Part shown: positions 43,011 to 55,100 of the stretch, piece after piece
Position numbering within the stretch: position 1 is the stretch's first letter
Layout of the letters: each line of letters begins with the position of its first letter
Assembly (NCBI RefSeq): GCF_047511655.1
Contig: NC_133390.1
Span: 167,792,083-167,856,082, forward strand
Origin: Castor canadensis
Taxonomy: Eukaryota > Chordata > Mammalia > Rodentia > Castoridae
Reading direction: 5' to 3'
Length of the DNA: 64,000 nucleotides
Program-made: the position numbers and the translations under genes
Notes under the pieces: model-generated
Database searches by the model: none
What the model was told of the DNA's origin: nothing
The model's input: only the letters and a program-made list of their open reading frames with translations

Positions 43011-46000
43011 GCTTTTCAAAAGATCTTTTCTCTCTCCCTCCCCACTCACCCTCCTGGGGATCAATTCCAAGGTCTCACACTCTACCAGGTCCCTAGCCAC
43101 TTCTTTTTGGTACAGATAGTAAGCTTATAAATTGCAAATTAATATGATTAATGAATATAAGTATATATTCAGCAACTATAGTTCAAGGGACACAGTGTCT
43201 ACTTTCAGGGAGTGCACTTTCTTGCAGATATTTTGTACAGGTATCTAACACGTGACTAATAATCACCAAGCTGATTGATAGTGAGGGAGACATGCAGGTG
43301 TGACAGGAGAGTTAACAGGAGGTGGTGGTAGTGGTGGTGGGTGGGAAGGTGTCCCTGAAAGAGGGAAGTCTGAGACCTGAGACTTGCTACGCGAGTAAGA
43401 GTTACCAAGAGGACAGTGTGGAAGAGAGAGTGTTCTAAGTGGAAGGAAAAGCTGAAATGATAGTTTAACCACTAGAAGAAGGCCTATGGGAATGAATGGG
43501 AAGATGGGACAAGATGACACAGGATGTAGAGTGGAGACCAGAGGGAGGCTTTCAGGACACTTAGGGTTTGAGGTGTTATCCAAAGGCTTGGGGAAGTACC
43601 TGGACATCTCAGGAGAGTGTCTCTGGTGAGGCATGGAGAAGAGGGGTGGACCTGAGGCAGCAGTGGCCATGGCAAGCATCCAGATGGGAGAAAAACAGTG
43701 TTTCTGACTCAGCAGCACTGTGAGGGGGTAGAATCAACAGACTTTGCTGATATGGGTGGTAAGGAAAAGGAAGGATCCAGGACAATAGGCCTTCGGGCCT
43801 GAGCAGCTGGAGGAATGGAGGAGGAGCAAGTCTTTGCGGAAAGGCCAACGCAGATATTAAGATGTTAAGTCCACAGCACCTAAGGACCATTTAGGCGAAG
43901 GTGATGGGTGCACACTGATTCATCCATTCACAGGCTCAGCAAATGAGTATTATAAGTATACATGGTGAATTGAAAGCACAGTCAAAACAGTGCAGTGGTG
44001 TGTGCCTGTAGTCCCAGCTACTGAGGAGGCTGAGGTTAGAGACTCACTTGATCCTAAGAGATTGAGACTAGCATGAGCAACAAAAGAAAGCACAGACCAG
44101 ACTCCTGGGATTCACACCTGGCTGGGCCAATCTACTGGTAGTGTAGTCAAGTTGCTTCACTACTCGCCATCCTCTGACTTACATGCAAAATGAAGTGAGG
44201 GTGACAGCACTTCTTCTTTGATCATTAATGAGGACCAAGGAGTTGACACAGTCCAGGAAAGACTTTAGCACGGTGCCTGCACCAGGGAGGACTCCAGTGC
44301 CAGGCTATCGTTGAGCACTGTTACTGGGTCATAGCAGGGAACACTGCACTCAGCTCCCAGACATCCTAGAGCTGACTTTCTAGCTGAGATGATCACATAA
44401 AGCAAATGGGAACGAGGTGTTTCAGAGAGTGATAACTACTATGACGAAAACAGCAGATGATACAGAGATAAAGGGGGTTGGCTTAGGCAAGGATTCTGAA
44501 TGGAGTGAGGAAAGGAGCCAGGTGAGTGTCTGTGAGGGGCTAAGGCAGGGAGGGGCCAAGGGAGATGAATGCAAAGACACCAGAAGTTCCTTTTCCTGCC
44601 TGATGGAAGATAGGCAGAGCTAGATCACAGACCACGCAAGGCATTTTGATTGTAATTCCAGATAAACTGAGAAGCCACTGAAGGGCTTGCAACACGGGAG
44701 TAACATGATCTGATTTAATTTTTCCAAAGGTCTTCCGCTGCCATGAAGAGGATGCGCTATTCCAAGAATGGAGAAGGTGTGCAGTGGAGAGTGAAAGGAG
44801 GTGCTTTTTGTTTTGGTCCTCCCCCCCCACCCCCACACACAGAGCCAGGTGAGAGTTTTCACCTAGATGGAAAGGAAAGAGCATGATAAGCGTGGATGAC
44901 ATGACCCAGGGAGGGCACATAGAATAACAGCAGGGAAAAGACAGCTGTGCTATTGCCTTACCATGTGCTGGGTGTGATGACTTTTATATGCCTTTCCACA
45001 TCCTGCAATCATCAAATAATGATGCCAGTAAAGAAGCACCAGGCAAAAATCTGCTTTATAGTTACATTCCTTAGGCACTGTTGTGAAACATCCCACAATA
45101 TCTCCTGTCCTTGCTGAGTGTTCCCTGCCCCATAGGGCCTGGGCTAAGCTGCTTGATTGATTTAAGAATGCCGCTTGGTCCTATTTTCTCCTCCGTACAT
45201 CTGGGATGATGAAGTCTCTTCTCTTACTGCTCAGAATGCATGGAGGATGGAATTAGAGGAGCCCTGAGGGAAGGGATGTGGGAAAAGGAAGGTTTTTTAT
45301 TTTCTATTTTTTTCATCTCATTATCAGATTTCATCTGGAATCATTTGCCAGTTTCCTAGAATTTCATGTTGATTTTTACTTCACTTTCTGTAAAAATGCA
45401 AAATTTTTTTTTGATTCCCATCCAGAGAGCACATGAAAGCCTTATGCTCAAATACTTCTCACATATGTAATTCAATTGGTCTTTTATTTGTTTTTAAAGT
45501 TTTCATTGTTTTATCAAAGCTATACATATACTTTAAATTTATAAGGAGCCAATAGCTCTTTAAGAACTATAAGAAAGAATAGTCCTCTTGCTTCCCTGTC
45601 TTCCATTCCCCCTCTTCCAATCAAGCTTTTCTTCTCAGCTTTTTGGTATTTTCCTCCAGGCATGTACTTGATTTTTCCGATTTAGGACTTGACACCATGG
45701 GAGATGAAGTCTTAGCTCTCTTTCCACTGGCCTCCCTCACTGTTACCTCTTCTATGTCCTTCCTCCCAATGCAGTTGTGCATAGCTAATCAGATCAAGAG
45801 TCAAACCCAGCTTCCCCACACCTGTTAAGGCTGGACCACTCGCCACTTCCTTCAACAAATAGAAGCATGTGGGCAGGTGTGTGTGAAGGGGGTGGTAAGA
45901 GATGGAGAACTCCAGCACGGCTCCTTCCTCCGAGGGGGATGCTGTTGGACACAGGCAGAGTAGTTAGGAGTATAAGCTCAGGTGTGGGAAGGAGCAGAGC

Positions 46001-47190
46001 GATTCCAGGCCTACTTTGCCTTCTCTGTACCACCTTGGTTTCCTTGGTGTATTTACCTGAGTGGTTGCATATAAGCTTCTTACCTGCCCCACGGTAAGCA
46101 ACTCATTAAAATCAACACTCACGTCCATCCTTCATCAGGCAAGGGGAGTAACTTACATTGAGTCAGCAAGGCCACCAGTTCTTCTCTACCACACTCCTTC
46201 ACATTCTCGCACCACAGCAAATAACTGGGCAGTCAGGACAGTCCAGCAACTGGCTGGGGTCACACAGCAATAACAGCCGGGGCAAGAGTCCTATAGGGAT
46301 TTGCTCAACTACCTTTTGGGGGTCAGGGAAAAGGAGCTCAAGTTCCTAGCTATGGCCCAGGAACTCTTTTTTGGATTGCGGATGGCAGTATCCTGGATAG
46401 CTGGAGCTCCTCGAGAGCACAGTGCAGAAACTCCCGTTGGAGCTGGGGGTTCTCCCTGCACCTCAGACAGCGAGCTTATTCTCCTGTGGGTTTTGAACTC
46501 CAGGGAACACTACACACATGATGTAAAAAGGCTCAAACTGCAAACTTGGTTTAAAGAGGTCCTGTGCTAGGAGCATGTCCAGAATCTTGGCAGAAACAAA
46601 GTGTCTTTGCAGGAATCTGCCTTTTAGGTGTCAAGGAATTCCCACAGAAAAAGTTCTAAGGAACCTGAATTCACAGGCAAAGATTATGAAATAAAGGGGA
46701 AGCAAGCCATGATCAATGAGAGTCAAGAGAAATGACAGAGTACAATGAAGTCCACAAGTACTCAAGATTTTAGAAATATCAGACAAGTGTTAGAAAAATA
46801 AGAATGTTAGATAAATATGTTAACTAGTGTCCAGGAAGAAATACACATACATGTGGTTAAACTATTAAGCAAAGCACAGAACTAATTAACACAAAATTCA
46901 AGTTACTGGCTCTGTCTGAGGGGGAAGGAAAGGGAACCTGTATGAGAGGAGGGAGGAGACTTCATTAATGTCCTTCTGGCAAACATTTATCCATCCCACG
47001 CTGGCTTCACAAGGGCTTACTGTGTTGCTGTTCTTTATATTTTCAGCATGTCTTATATTATTTTTCAGTCTACTTTAAAACAATGTAGCTTGGGCTGGTT
47101 CCTTCTGGTTGTTTGCATGAGTGTGTCTACCTCTCTCTAGCCTCTGGACTCATGTTGGGTAATTACTTGCACAATTTTTTTTTTTTTCGT
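43011..47190. other. Intergenic, mainly old interspersed repeat sequence
   Basis: About 43200-43900 and 44380-44920 resemble the recurrent purine-rich old repeat. A B1-like SINE lies at about 43984-44092. No gene is recognised; open frames are at most 151 codons and look like chance. Confidence 0.35.
43984..44092 (+). repeat. B1/7SL-type SINE
   Basis: GTGGTGTGTGCCTGTAGTCC, then CTACTGAGGAGGCTGAGGTT and a GAGCAACAAAAGAAAG tail. Confidence 0.6.
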
Positions 47191-47203
47191 CCAGGCTGTG
47201 TGA

Positions 47204-47260
47204 AGAATGACTTCTCCTCTCTTCCTCACGTCCACATGTCACCAGGGAATTCAGAATTCA
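47204..47260 (+). repeat. Copy A of a near-identical direct repeat (about 48 bases)
   Basis: GTGAAGAATGACTTCTCCTC and the following TCACGTCCACATGTCACCAG recur at about 47600-47650 with only two or three differences. The flanks of the two copies are unrelated. Confidence 0.7.
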
Positions 47261-47599
47261 GATGTTGTTTCTTCTACTTGCTCTTTCTCCAGGGAATAAT
47301 CAACCCCCCCCCCCCCGCCCCCTGCACCGGACTCCTACAGCAGTCCTATAAACTAATCTCTTACCACTAGAGTGCTAGTTTCCTTATCTCTCCCTCTGAG
47401 TCAGAGCAGGGCCTATGTCTCAATCCTAGCACTTGGCCCTCCGGGGGAATTAACACTTGTTTTCTGGCAGTTGCCTACTCCTTCTGACCCCAAAACACTA
47501 GTTTCTCCCTTACCAAACTTGGGGGGTGCTTATCATCTCTCCAACCTCAGCAGTCATTGCCTAAGAGATGATGCCACAGAGGGTGTTGAAACTATAATT

Positions 47600-47652
47600 T
47601 GTGAAGAATGCCTTCTCCTCTCGTCCTCACGTCCACATGTCACCAGGAAATG
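47600..47652 (+). repeat. Copy B of the direct repeat
   Basis: It matches copy A through CACATGTCACCAGG, then diverges. It lies inside an LTR fossil. Confidence 0.7.
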
Positions 47653-47669
47653 TGTCAGATTGTGCCACA

Positions 47670-47925
47670 CTCCCAGCCTTTTTTGCCTTAGTTATTTTCC
47701 AGTTAGGGTCTCACATTTTTTGCCCGGGTTGGCCTCAGATCCTGATCCTCCTACCTATGCTTCCTGTAAGACTGAGATCACAGGCATGGGCCACCACTAC
47801 TGGCTTGTTAGTTGAGACGAGGGTCTCCCTAACTTTTTGCCAGGGTGGGCCTAGAAACACAATCCTCTGGATCTCTGCCTTTCTAGTAGCTAGGAATTAC
47901 AGGTGTGACCCAAGATACTTGGCCC
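47670..47925 (-). repeat. Dimeric B1-dID SINE, antisense, inside the LTR fossil
   Basis: CCAGTTAGGGTCTCACATTT, then GATCCTCCTACCTATGCTTC and a second B1-like stretch ending at about GTGACCCAAGATACTTGGCC. Confidence 0.65.
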
Positions 47926-48384
47926 ACGAATTGTATTTTTCAGTGTCTATGCCAACTACAACTTCCACCCCCGTAATTCTTCTTCCATGTGACCCAGCCA
48001 CACCCTCTTTAAGAAGTGGAGCTTATTTCTCCACTTCAATCTGAGCACGTCTTCTGACTGCTTGGATCAATAGAACAAAGCAGAAGGAACACTGACTAGT
48101 TCTGGAGGACTCTGGGAGCTTCCATTTCCTGCCTTTTGGAACACCAGTTTTTGGAGGGTTTCCTCTCAGAACCCAGCCACCATGTGTGAAGTGCTCAAAC
48201 CTCATGTGTGCTCCTGTTGGCAGCCCCTACTGAGCTTCTGTCCAACAGTTGATGGTAGTCTTATGAGAGAGTCAGCTGGCGGGTCAAGTCCAATCAACCT
48301 TTCAGAGGACAGTGGCTCCAGCCCCATCTTTCTGCAGCCTCATGAAAGAATGCACACAAGAACTTGCCAGCACTTTACCATACT

Positions 48385-49155
48385 TGCTCTGAGCTCCAGG
48401 CTCCATGGTCCTGCTAAGCCAGCTCAACAGTCTTCTCTCTCCAGCCACCATCATGATCATCTACCAGGACTTCATCAGCAGATATGTTCTCTGACATTTA
48501 CAAAATGCTGACTGACTGTGCCCTGAGATAGAGAGGAAGATGGTCAATAGGACAGAGGGTAACGTTGAAGACTCACCACAGGTGGAAATGCTTCTGATGA
48601 AAGCCCTGAGGGTATAGGTACCAAATATAGTAATCACTGGTGTTGATATTGTCATGAACTTGCAGGAAATCAGTTTCACAAAAGAAGCCTAGAGGAAGTA
48701 CATCAGAGATTGCACAAAATCTATCAAGGAAAAACTTGAAGAACAGAGGCCAGACAGAGTAAAACCTTTTTTAGTAGCTTCAGAACAAGTCAAGCACATC
48801 CTTGCTAATTTCAAAAGTTACCAGATCTTTATTGGTGAGAACATGGATCCAGATGGCATGTTTGCTCTACTGGACTCCATGAAGAAGATGTGATCCAGGT
48901 ATGATTACTTTTAAGGATGGTTTAGAAATGCAAAAACCGTTAACAGATTTGGCAATCATTTTTGACCTATTATCTGTCCTCATAACTGACTACTGCTGGT
49001 TATCCTTACAACACCAGGACTTAAGATAAGTGGGGCTGAAGTCATCTTAAGCACTTAATTTATTTGGACTATGATTTGTTTGGAGTGGAGGCACTGGTTT
49101 TAAGGAAAAAAAACTTGCCATTTAGGATGTCTAAAATAAAATACATTTAAACTCA
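48385..49155 (+). pseudogene. TPT1: TPT1 (TCTP) processed pseudogene
   Basis: An intronless copy of translationally controlled tumour protein mRNA. The 5' UTR is recognisable (GTCCTGCTAAGC, ending CCACCATC before the ATG at 48453). The start reads MIIYQDFIS, then the frame is broken within the first part. Later pieces are clear: GVDIV followed by [46 protein letters not shown] and KDGLEMQK. The 3' UTR runs to an AATAAAATACATTT at about 49136. Internal deletions, frame changes and lack of introns make it non-coding. It sits inside an LTR fossil. Confidence 0.85.
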
Positions 49156-49827
49156 TTTGAGATAATGCCTTTTAGTCTGTAAACTAATCCCATCCTGTAG
49201 CATTCCCCAAGAAGCCAGAGCCTGGTTCTAGACCACCACTACGAGGAAGCATAAGACTGTCTTCAGCTAACTTCTAAAGTGAAAACTACTTCTGGGACCA
49301 GATCATAAATAAAAAGCAATAACCAAAGCTTTGGTAAAGGGAAAGACAGATTTGACAGTGCCAAATCTGAAGTGGAGTCTTGTACATTACATCACCCCCA
49401 AAGGAAGTAGTTAACTCTGGAAGAGCTTTCCAACAGAATAAGAAGAGACTAATTCAGTTGGAAATAATACTACTAAATTGTTGTTTTAAGTCACTAAGTT
49501 TCAGAGTAGCATTATTTACCAATAGGTAACCAGAACAATGATAAATCAGATGAGTAAGCTCTTTACTGTTGGGGACCACATTTTAGGGAAAAAAAATAAA
49601 CAAATTAGTAAATAGAAAATGCCATTGCAGATAGTGATAAGTGCTGTAAAGAAAGTAAAGCAAGGTATAAAGCAAGGGTGAGGGTGAGGGAGCCAGGAAA
49701 GGGTTGGCATTTGATCTAAGTCCTGAGTAATGTGTAACATCTATCTATAGGACTAAAAGGTTAAAACAAGTCCAAAGGCTTCAGGGTAGGAATGAGCCTG
49801 ATGAATACCAAGAAGAATAAGAAAAGG

Positions 49828-49935
49828 AGTGCAGGGCTTGCGGAGTGGCTCAAGTGGCAAGAGCGCCTGCCCAGTAAGCATGAGGCCCTGAGTTCAAATT
49901 CCAGTGCTGCCCAAAGAAAAAGAAAGAAAAAAGAA
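49828..49935 (+). repeat. ID-like SINE half, sense, with AAAG-rich tail
   Basis: GGGCTTGCGGAGTGGCTCAA, then AGCATGAGGCCCTGAGTTCA. The tail is AAAGAAAG-rich. It carries no B1 half. Confidence 0.75.
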
Positions 49936-50329
49936 AACAAGTATAGTTGGAACAGAGTAAAAGGAGGTAAAATGAAACAGGTAGGGTCAAGGTCATGTAG
50001 AATCTTGAAGAGGATGACAAGTAATATGGGGTGTTTTCTTAGTGCAATGGGAAGTCATGAGATCATTTCAGTTGGGAGACTGGGTTATAAAATCATCTGA
50101 TTTATGATTTTTGATGGTTGTTCTGGCTATTCTGAAGAATGGATTTTAAGAGGGCATCTAAGGAAAATAAAATAGTAGCAAGAGGATTTTTGCAGTTGTC
50201 TTAGCAAACGATTGATGGTAATGACCCTTTTTATTAGGCAAAGGATCATGAATCACTTGGTACTGATTAGTCCATTACATCCGGAAGACAGGTCTGATTT
50301 ATTAGACTTGCCACCCTAAGATAAAGTCC

Positions 50330-51040
50330 CAGGGAGAAACCGTGTGGTCACTGATTCATCAGTTAGCAGGATGTCAGTCTCATGATTGTGACCCTTCCTG
50401 TGATAGATGGGGACCCTCATAATTTCCAAGAAAACATATCCATCCCCCAGGGAAGTTTACTGGGGAATCTCCCTACCTGAGAAGATTTTCCTACCCTGAG
50501 GTTGACACTTCTGTGGAGTGCGGTCTATGACCCCTTCCCTTAACTCTGAGCAAACTTGTGATTGCTTCAACCAAGAGTATAGTAGTAACCATGTTGTGTG
50601 GCTTCTGAAGTCTGCTCATGAAAGGTCATGCAGTTTCTAACCTTTTCACTGGAACATTAGCTTTTGGAGCACTGAGCTGCCATGGGAAAAATCTGACTAT
50701 CTGGAAGCTGCCATGTTGTAAGGAAGCCCAAGTTGAGTGGAAAAGCCACGTACAGGCTCTGGCCAATATCCCAGTCAAGCCCAGTCTTTCAGTCATCCCA
50801 GCTCCAGTGTCAGACATGCGAATGGGGAAATCACCAGATGGTCCCAGCCCCAGGCATTGAATACAAGCTATTTGAGTCTTTCCAGCTGAGACCCAAGGCA
50901 TCATGGAACGGAGACAAACTATTCCTACTGTCCCCTGCCCAAAATACTGACCTATGGTCTCCATTAGCTCAATAAAATTATTGCTACTTTACACCAGTGT
51001 TAGGATGATTTTGTGTGCAGCAATAGGTAACTAGAACAGG
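50330..51040 (+). mobile_element. MaLR-type LTR fossil, solo
   Basis: It shows the MLT1-type order: a CTTGTGATTGCTTCAACC segment, a GCCATGTTGTAAGGAAGCCC segment, and the end TAGCTCAATAAAATTATTGC then GCAATAGGTAACTAGAACAG. A polyadenylation signal (AATAAA) sits at the expected place. Old and broken; the left border is uncertain. Confidence 0.6.
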
Positions 51041-51059
51041 TAGGAAATATTGCCAGGTT

Positions 51060-51094
51060 ATTTACTTATTTATTTATTTGTTTGTTTGTTTATT
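51060..51094. repeat. (ATTT/GTTT)n tract
   Basis: About 34 bases of TTTA and TTTG units just after the LTR fossil. Confidence 0.75.
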
Positions 51095-51269
51095 TATAAC
51101 CCAGTTGGACCTGTGAGTAGAGCTAATAGGATTAGAGTAGGGTTTTGTAAGTTTCTGAGATTAATCCACAGAAATTATTCTGAAACAGAAGTAGAAAGAA
51201 ACACTATCCAGCAAATAGTTTCATTAATTGCTATATTTCTCTTACTTCCTACCTTATGAGAATAATTAA

Positions 51270-51480
51270 GGACCTGAGATTTGGAGTCAAGAAAACCTTT
51301 GTTTGAGTCCCAACTCTACCACTTCCTAGCTCTGTGACCCTTGGCAAGTTATTTTACCTCCTTGAGCCTACATTTCTTCATACATGAAGCTAATACCTCT
51401 ACCCTCATAAAGTCAATATAAATTGAAAAGGGCTTTTGGTTTTTTTTAAAGTCATCAAGACAATGCCTATTGGGTTAGCA
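51270..51480 (-). repeat. MIR SINE, antisense
   Basis: CTCTACCACTTCCTAGCTCT, then GTTATTTTACCTCCTTGAGC, which is the reversed MIR core. Confidence 0.65.
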
Positions 51481-51689
51481 GCTGTTGTCAAAATGCTGTT
51501 AATACCTTGGGCTCTCTACCTGGCCCTTACTTCCTCCCACTGGGCTCCAGTGCTGTCATCTACCTGCACGTTTAGGCAGCCTCAGGCCTGGAACTAAGAC
51601 CCTTTGTGTGCTCACTCCCACCAGTTCATGATGCCTGAACCCAGAAGGTTACAGTGAGATGGGCTACTGCCCTCTGAAAACTCAACTAG

Positions 51690-52105
51690 GCTTGACTTCC
51701 AAGCTGACTCTCACAAGACTACCACTGGCTATTGGCCAGAAGCTTAGTTGGTGCTGCCAATAGGAGTACACAGAGGTTTGAACCCTTCACACATGGTGGC
51801 TGGGTTCTGAGACCGAACCCTCCAAAAACTGGTGTTCCAAGAGGCAGGAAATGGAAGCTCCCAGAGTCCTCCAGAATTGGCCAATGTTCTTCTGCTTTGT
51901 TCTATTGATCCAAGCTGTCAGAGGGGTATGTCCAGATTGGAGTGGAGAAGTAAGTTCCAGTTCTTGGAGGGGGAGTGGCTAGGTCACATGGCAGAAGAAC
52001 TATGGTGTGGGAGATGTCGTTGTCACAGTCTTTAGAAAATAAAATCTACCACATTATAGTTTCAACACCCTGAGCAGTGTCAGAAGTGTTGAGGACACAA
52101 TAAAT
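51690..52105 (-). mobile_element. MaLR-type LTR fossil, inverted relative to the copy at 47.5-48.4 kb
   Basis: Its reverse complement aligns well with 47980-48240: AACCCAGCCACCATGTGTGA, AACACCAGTTTTTGGAGGGT and CTTCCATTTCCTGCC occur in both. A GGTGTTGAAACTATAAT block is also shared. Old and broken. Confidence 0.6.
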
Positions 52106-55100
52106 TTTGTTCAATGAGTAAATTAGATGGGAGGGGAAAATCTTTCACAACAGAAAACCTTACACATAGGTTGAGATTGTTTTATTTTCTTATATCCTAA
52201 CCTTTGTGTTAAATAATAAATTAAAAAAACAGAACTTAACTGTTGCATATTGCATGGATTCTGCTCCAAAACGGACTTTTTACACATTCTGGGGAAATCC
52301 GATGACTGAAAGCAGGTACTGGCTGCTGGAGGCTTTGGGGGAAAGAAGACTCCTGGGTCAACTTGATCAAGAGATATTTAATGGGACAGTGAGCTTCCAG
52401 AGAGTCTATGCAGCACAGAGCAAGGAATGTGGTTGAAAATAAAAGTCTGGATCATCAAGAAACCAGGCTAAGGAGCCCAGCCTTTATTCTGTAAGCAATG
52501 GAGAGCCAGGAAAGTTCACAAGAGTGAATTCACAGGAAGAAAACTGCATTCTAGGAAGATTACTTGGTTTAGGACTGGAATCAATACAAGATCTTTAAAA
52601 CTCTTACAGCTGCAGAACTAGTTTTGTATCCTAACTCTGTCACCTTCAGGTCATAAGACCTAATTCTCTGAATATGATTTCTTAACAAAGAAGAGAAGAA
52701 TAGTTACCTGGAAGAATTGTTCTGAAGATTAAAAGACATAATCTGTATAAAGTGTCTAGTCAGAGGAGGAACTTGGTAAATTGAGAGTTATTTTTAGAAT
52801 GAGTTATTCCACTCATTCATTCAACAAATATTTATTGAGTATTTATTACTACCAGGATGTACCAGACACAGTTAAGGATACAGAGGAGAACTAAAGTACA
52901 TGCCTGCTGATGTAGAGCTAAGATTCTAGAAGGGAGAGAGTGTCAAGTCACCAGTAAATCTACAAATTCATTTATTTGAGGGAAATAAAGCAGAGTGATG
53001 AGAACAAGTGGTGGTATTTTATATACAGCTGCAAGTGAAGACTGATTGAGGAAATGATATTTTTGCAGAGCCCAGAATAAAGGGTAGAGGTAAACTAGTG
53101 GTTCTCTGATAGGAAAGAATTACAGGCAGCATGAACAGAAAGGGCAAGGGCCCTGTGGTGGGTTATCCTTGTAACATCGAGGAAGAGTGTGGAGACCTGC
53201 AGAGTTGGAGGGAGGGAGCAAAGGGGAGAGGACTAGGAAAAGAGTCAGAACAGTAGACAGAAGCCAAGCTGGGTGGGCTCTGTGGGTTGAAGTTAAGACT
53301 TGGGATTTTATTCTGCATGCAATGAGCAGTCACTAAAGGACTGGAGCAGAGAAGTGACACAATCTGATTGTGGCCCCCATCTGCCCTATGGAGACTAGAC
53401 CCTGGGACAGGAGGTCATTGCCATGTCTTTATGGGATATGGCTTCTTCATTTTTTTCAGTCTCCAAGTCCTAGTCCATGCTCTTCTCTAGGACTTGGGAT
53501 ATAACCATGAACAAAACAAAGCCAAACAAGTCTCATACCTCACAGACCTTTTATTCTGCAGAGGGATACAGCCAAACAAGCAGATATATAGATACCTGTT
53601 ACATTGGAAGGTAACAAGTGCTTTGACAAAAATTAAATGTGGAGATACACAGAGTAGGAGGTGGGGGAGGCTGGACTTTTAAATAGATTTGTCAAAAAAA
53701 AAAAAAGGCTTTGCCTGAAGATGTTTGAACAAGGATGTGAAGGAGTAAGCCTTTTGCAGGGGAGAAGCACTTCAGGTACAGGGGGATATCAAGTGCAAAA
53801 GTACTGAGGCAAGACTGTGTTTGATGGATTTCAGGAAGAGTGAGCCGGTCAGTTCAGCTTGATAGTGTTGTAAGGGGAGATGGCAGCGGATGAGGTTCGA
53901 GGTAGGTGAGATCAGTGAGATGGGACTTTGAGGACCATCCTGTGGCTTTGGCTCTTACCACAAATGAGAGACAGCCATAGCAGTGCGTGAGCAGGGAGTG
54001 CTGTGGTCTGGCATCCATAGGAGAGAACCCCTCTGCGTGTATGTAGGGAATGGATGAGTTAGACACCCCCAACACAATAATACTTGGACCAGACAGGGAT
54101 GTGTGAGAGTGATGACAAATGCATTTGGACAGAATTCTGTATCTGAAGCCAGAGCCAACAGCATTGCAGAGAGATTGCTGTGGATTAAGAGAGAAAGAGA
54201 GCAGTTGCAGATGACTGTAAGGTTTTGGCCTAACACCTGGGGAAATAAGGTTGCCATTTACTGAGATGGGAGACACAGGTTAAAACTTGGTGGGAGTCAA
54301 GAATGTGTCTAGGATGCATGTTGGACACTCAAGTGAGGACACACATGGTGTGGAGTAAATAAGGATATGGAGTGGGGGGGTGATTATCCAGGTACGAGGT
54401 AACAAGAGCCTATACTTCAGAGGAGGCAATAGGAATGAAGAAGAGAAGATGGATATGAAAGATGGTTCAGAGGAGTGTTGGGCTTAGGGGCACTGGACAT
54501 GGAGGAAGAAGAGTCAACAGTGGCACTGTGATTGTGACCCCCTTGCCTTAAAAAAATGAGACAGAGCCATAGCTGTCTTACTGATGAAGGTGTTGAGCTG
54601 GACACGGGATGCTAGATGGAAACACTGTATCCCAGGCAATGAGCAAAACCAACAATGGAGGAAGAGAGATGGAGAACAGAAGCAGAAATGGGGTTTTGTA
54701 GATTCAGAGAAGGAATTGGGGATGGAAATTGACATGAACTGAGCACCTGCTATGTGCCAGGTGCATTGCTGGTGCTTTATAGTCATGATTAGAAACAGCT
54801 CTTCAAAGATGTCTCCTGGAAGGTGTCATCATCCATTTCCATATGAGGGACCAGGTCCGGAGACAATGAGAAAATTGACTACAAGTGGCAAAAAAGCAGC
54901 AGGGTGGGTTCCCTGCCCTAAAGTGGTGGTCAACATTGATGAAGTCTCTGAGGGAAGAGAGGTACAATGTAGTAATACCCATTGCCACTTACTAGCCTGT
55001 GCCAAGCATCGCATGACTTTATCTCTAAACCTCAAAGCCCTGGGAGGTTTTGTTCCTATATACAACACTCAAGCCAGCTGAAGCTCAGAGGGTTACTCTC

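Larger units (their letters stand above)
47540..49545 (+). mobile_element. MaLR-type LTR fossil holding a SINE and a TPT1 pseudogene
   Basis: The left part (about 47540-48384) matches, in reverse, the LTR fossil at 51.69-52.10 kb. The right end (TTGTTGTTTTAAGTCACTAA, then CCAATAGGTAACCAGAACAA) is the usual MaLR end. A B1-dID and a TPT1 processed copy are inserted in between. Part of 49160-49440 is unassigned. It is an old, broken fossil with borders approximate. Confidence 0.5.
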
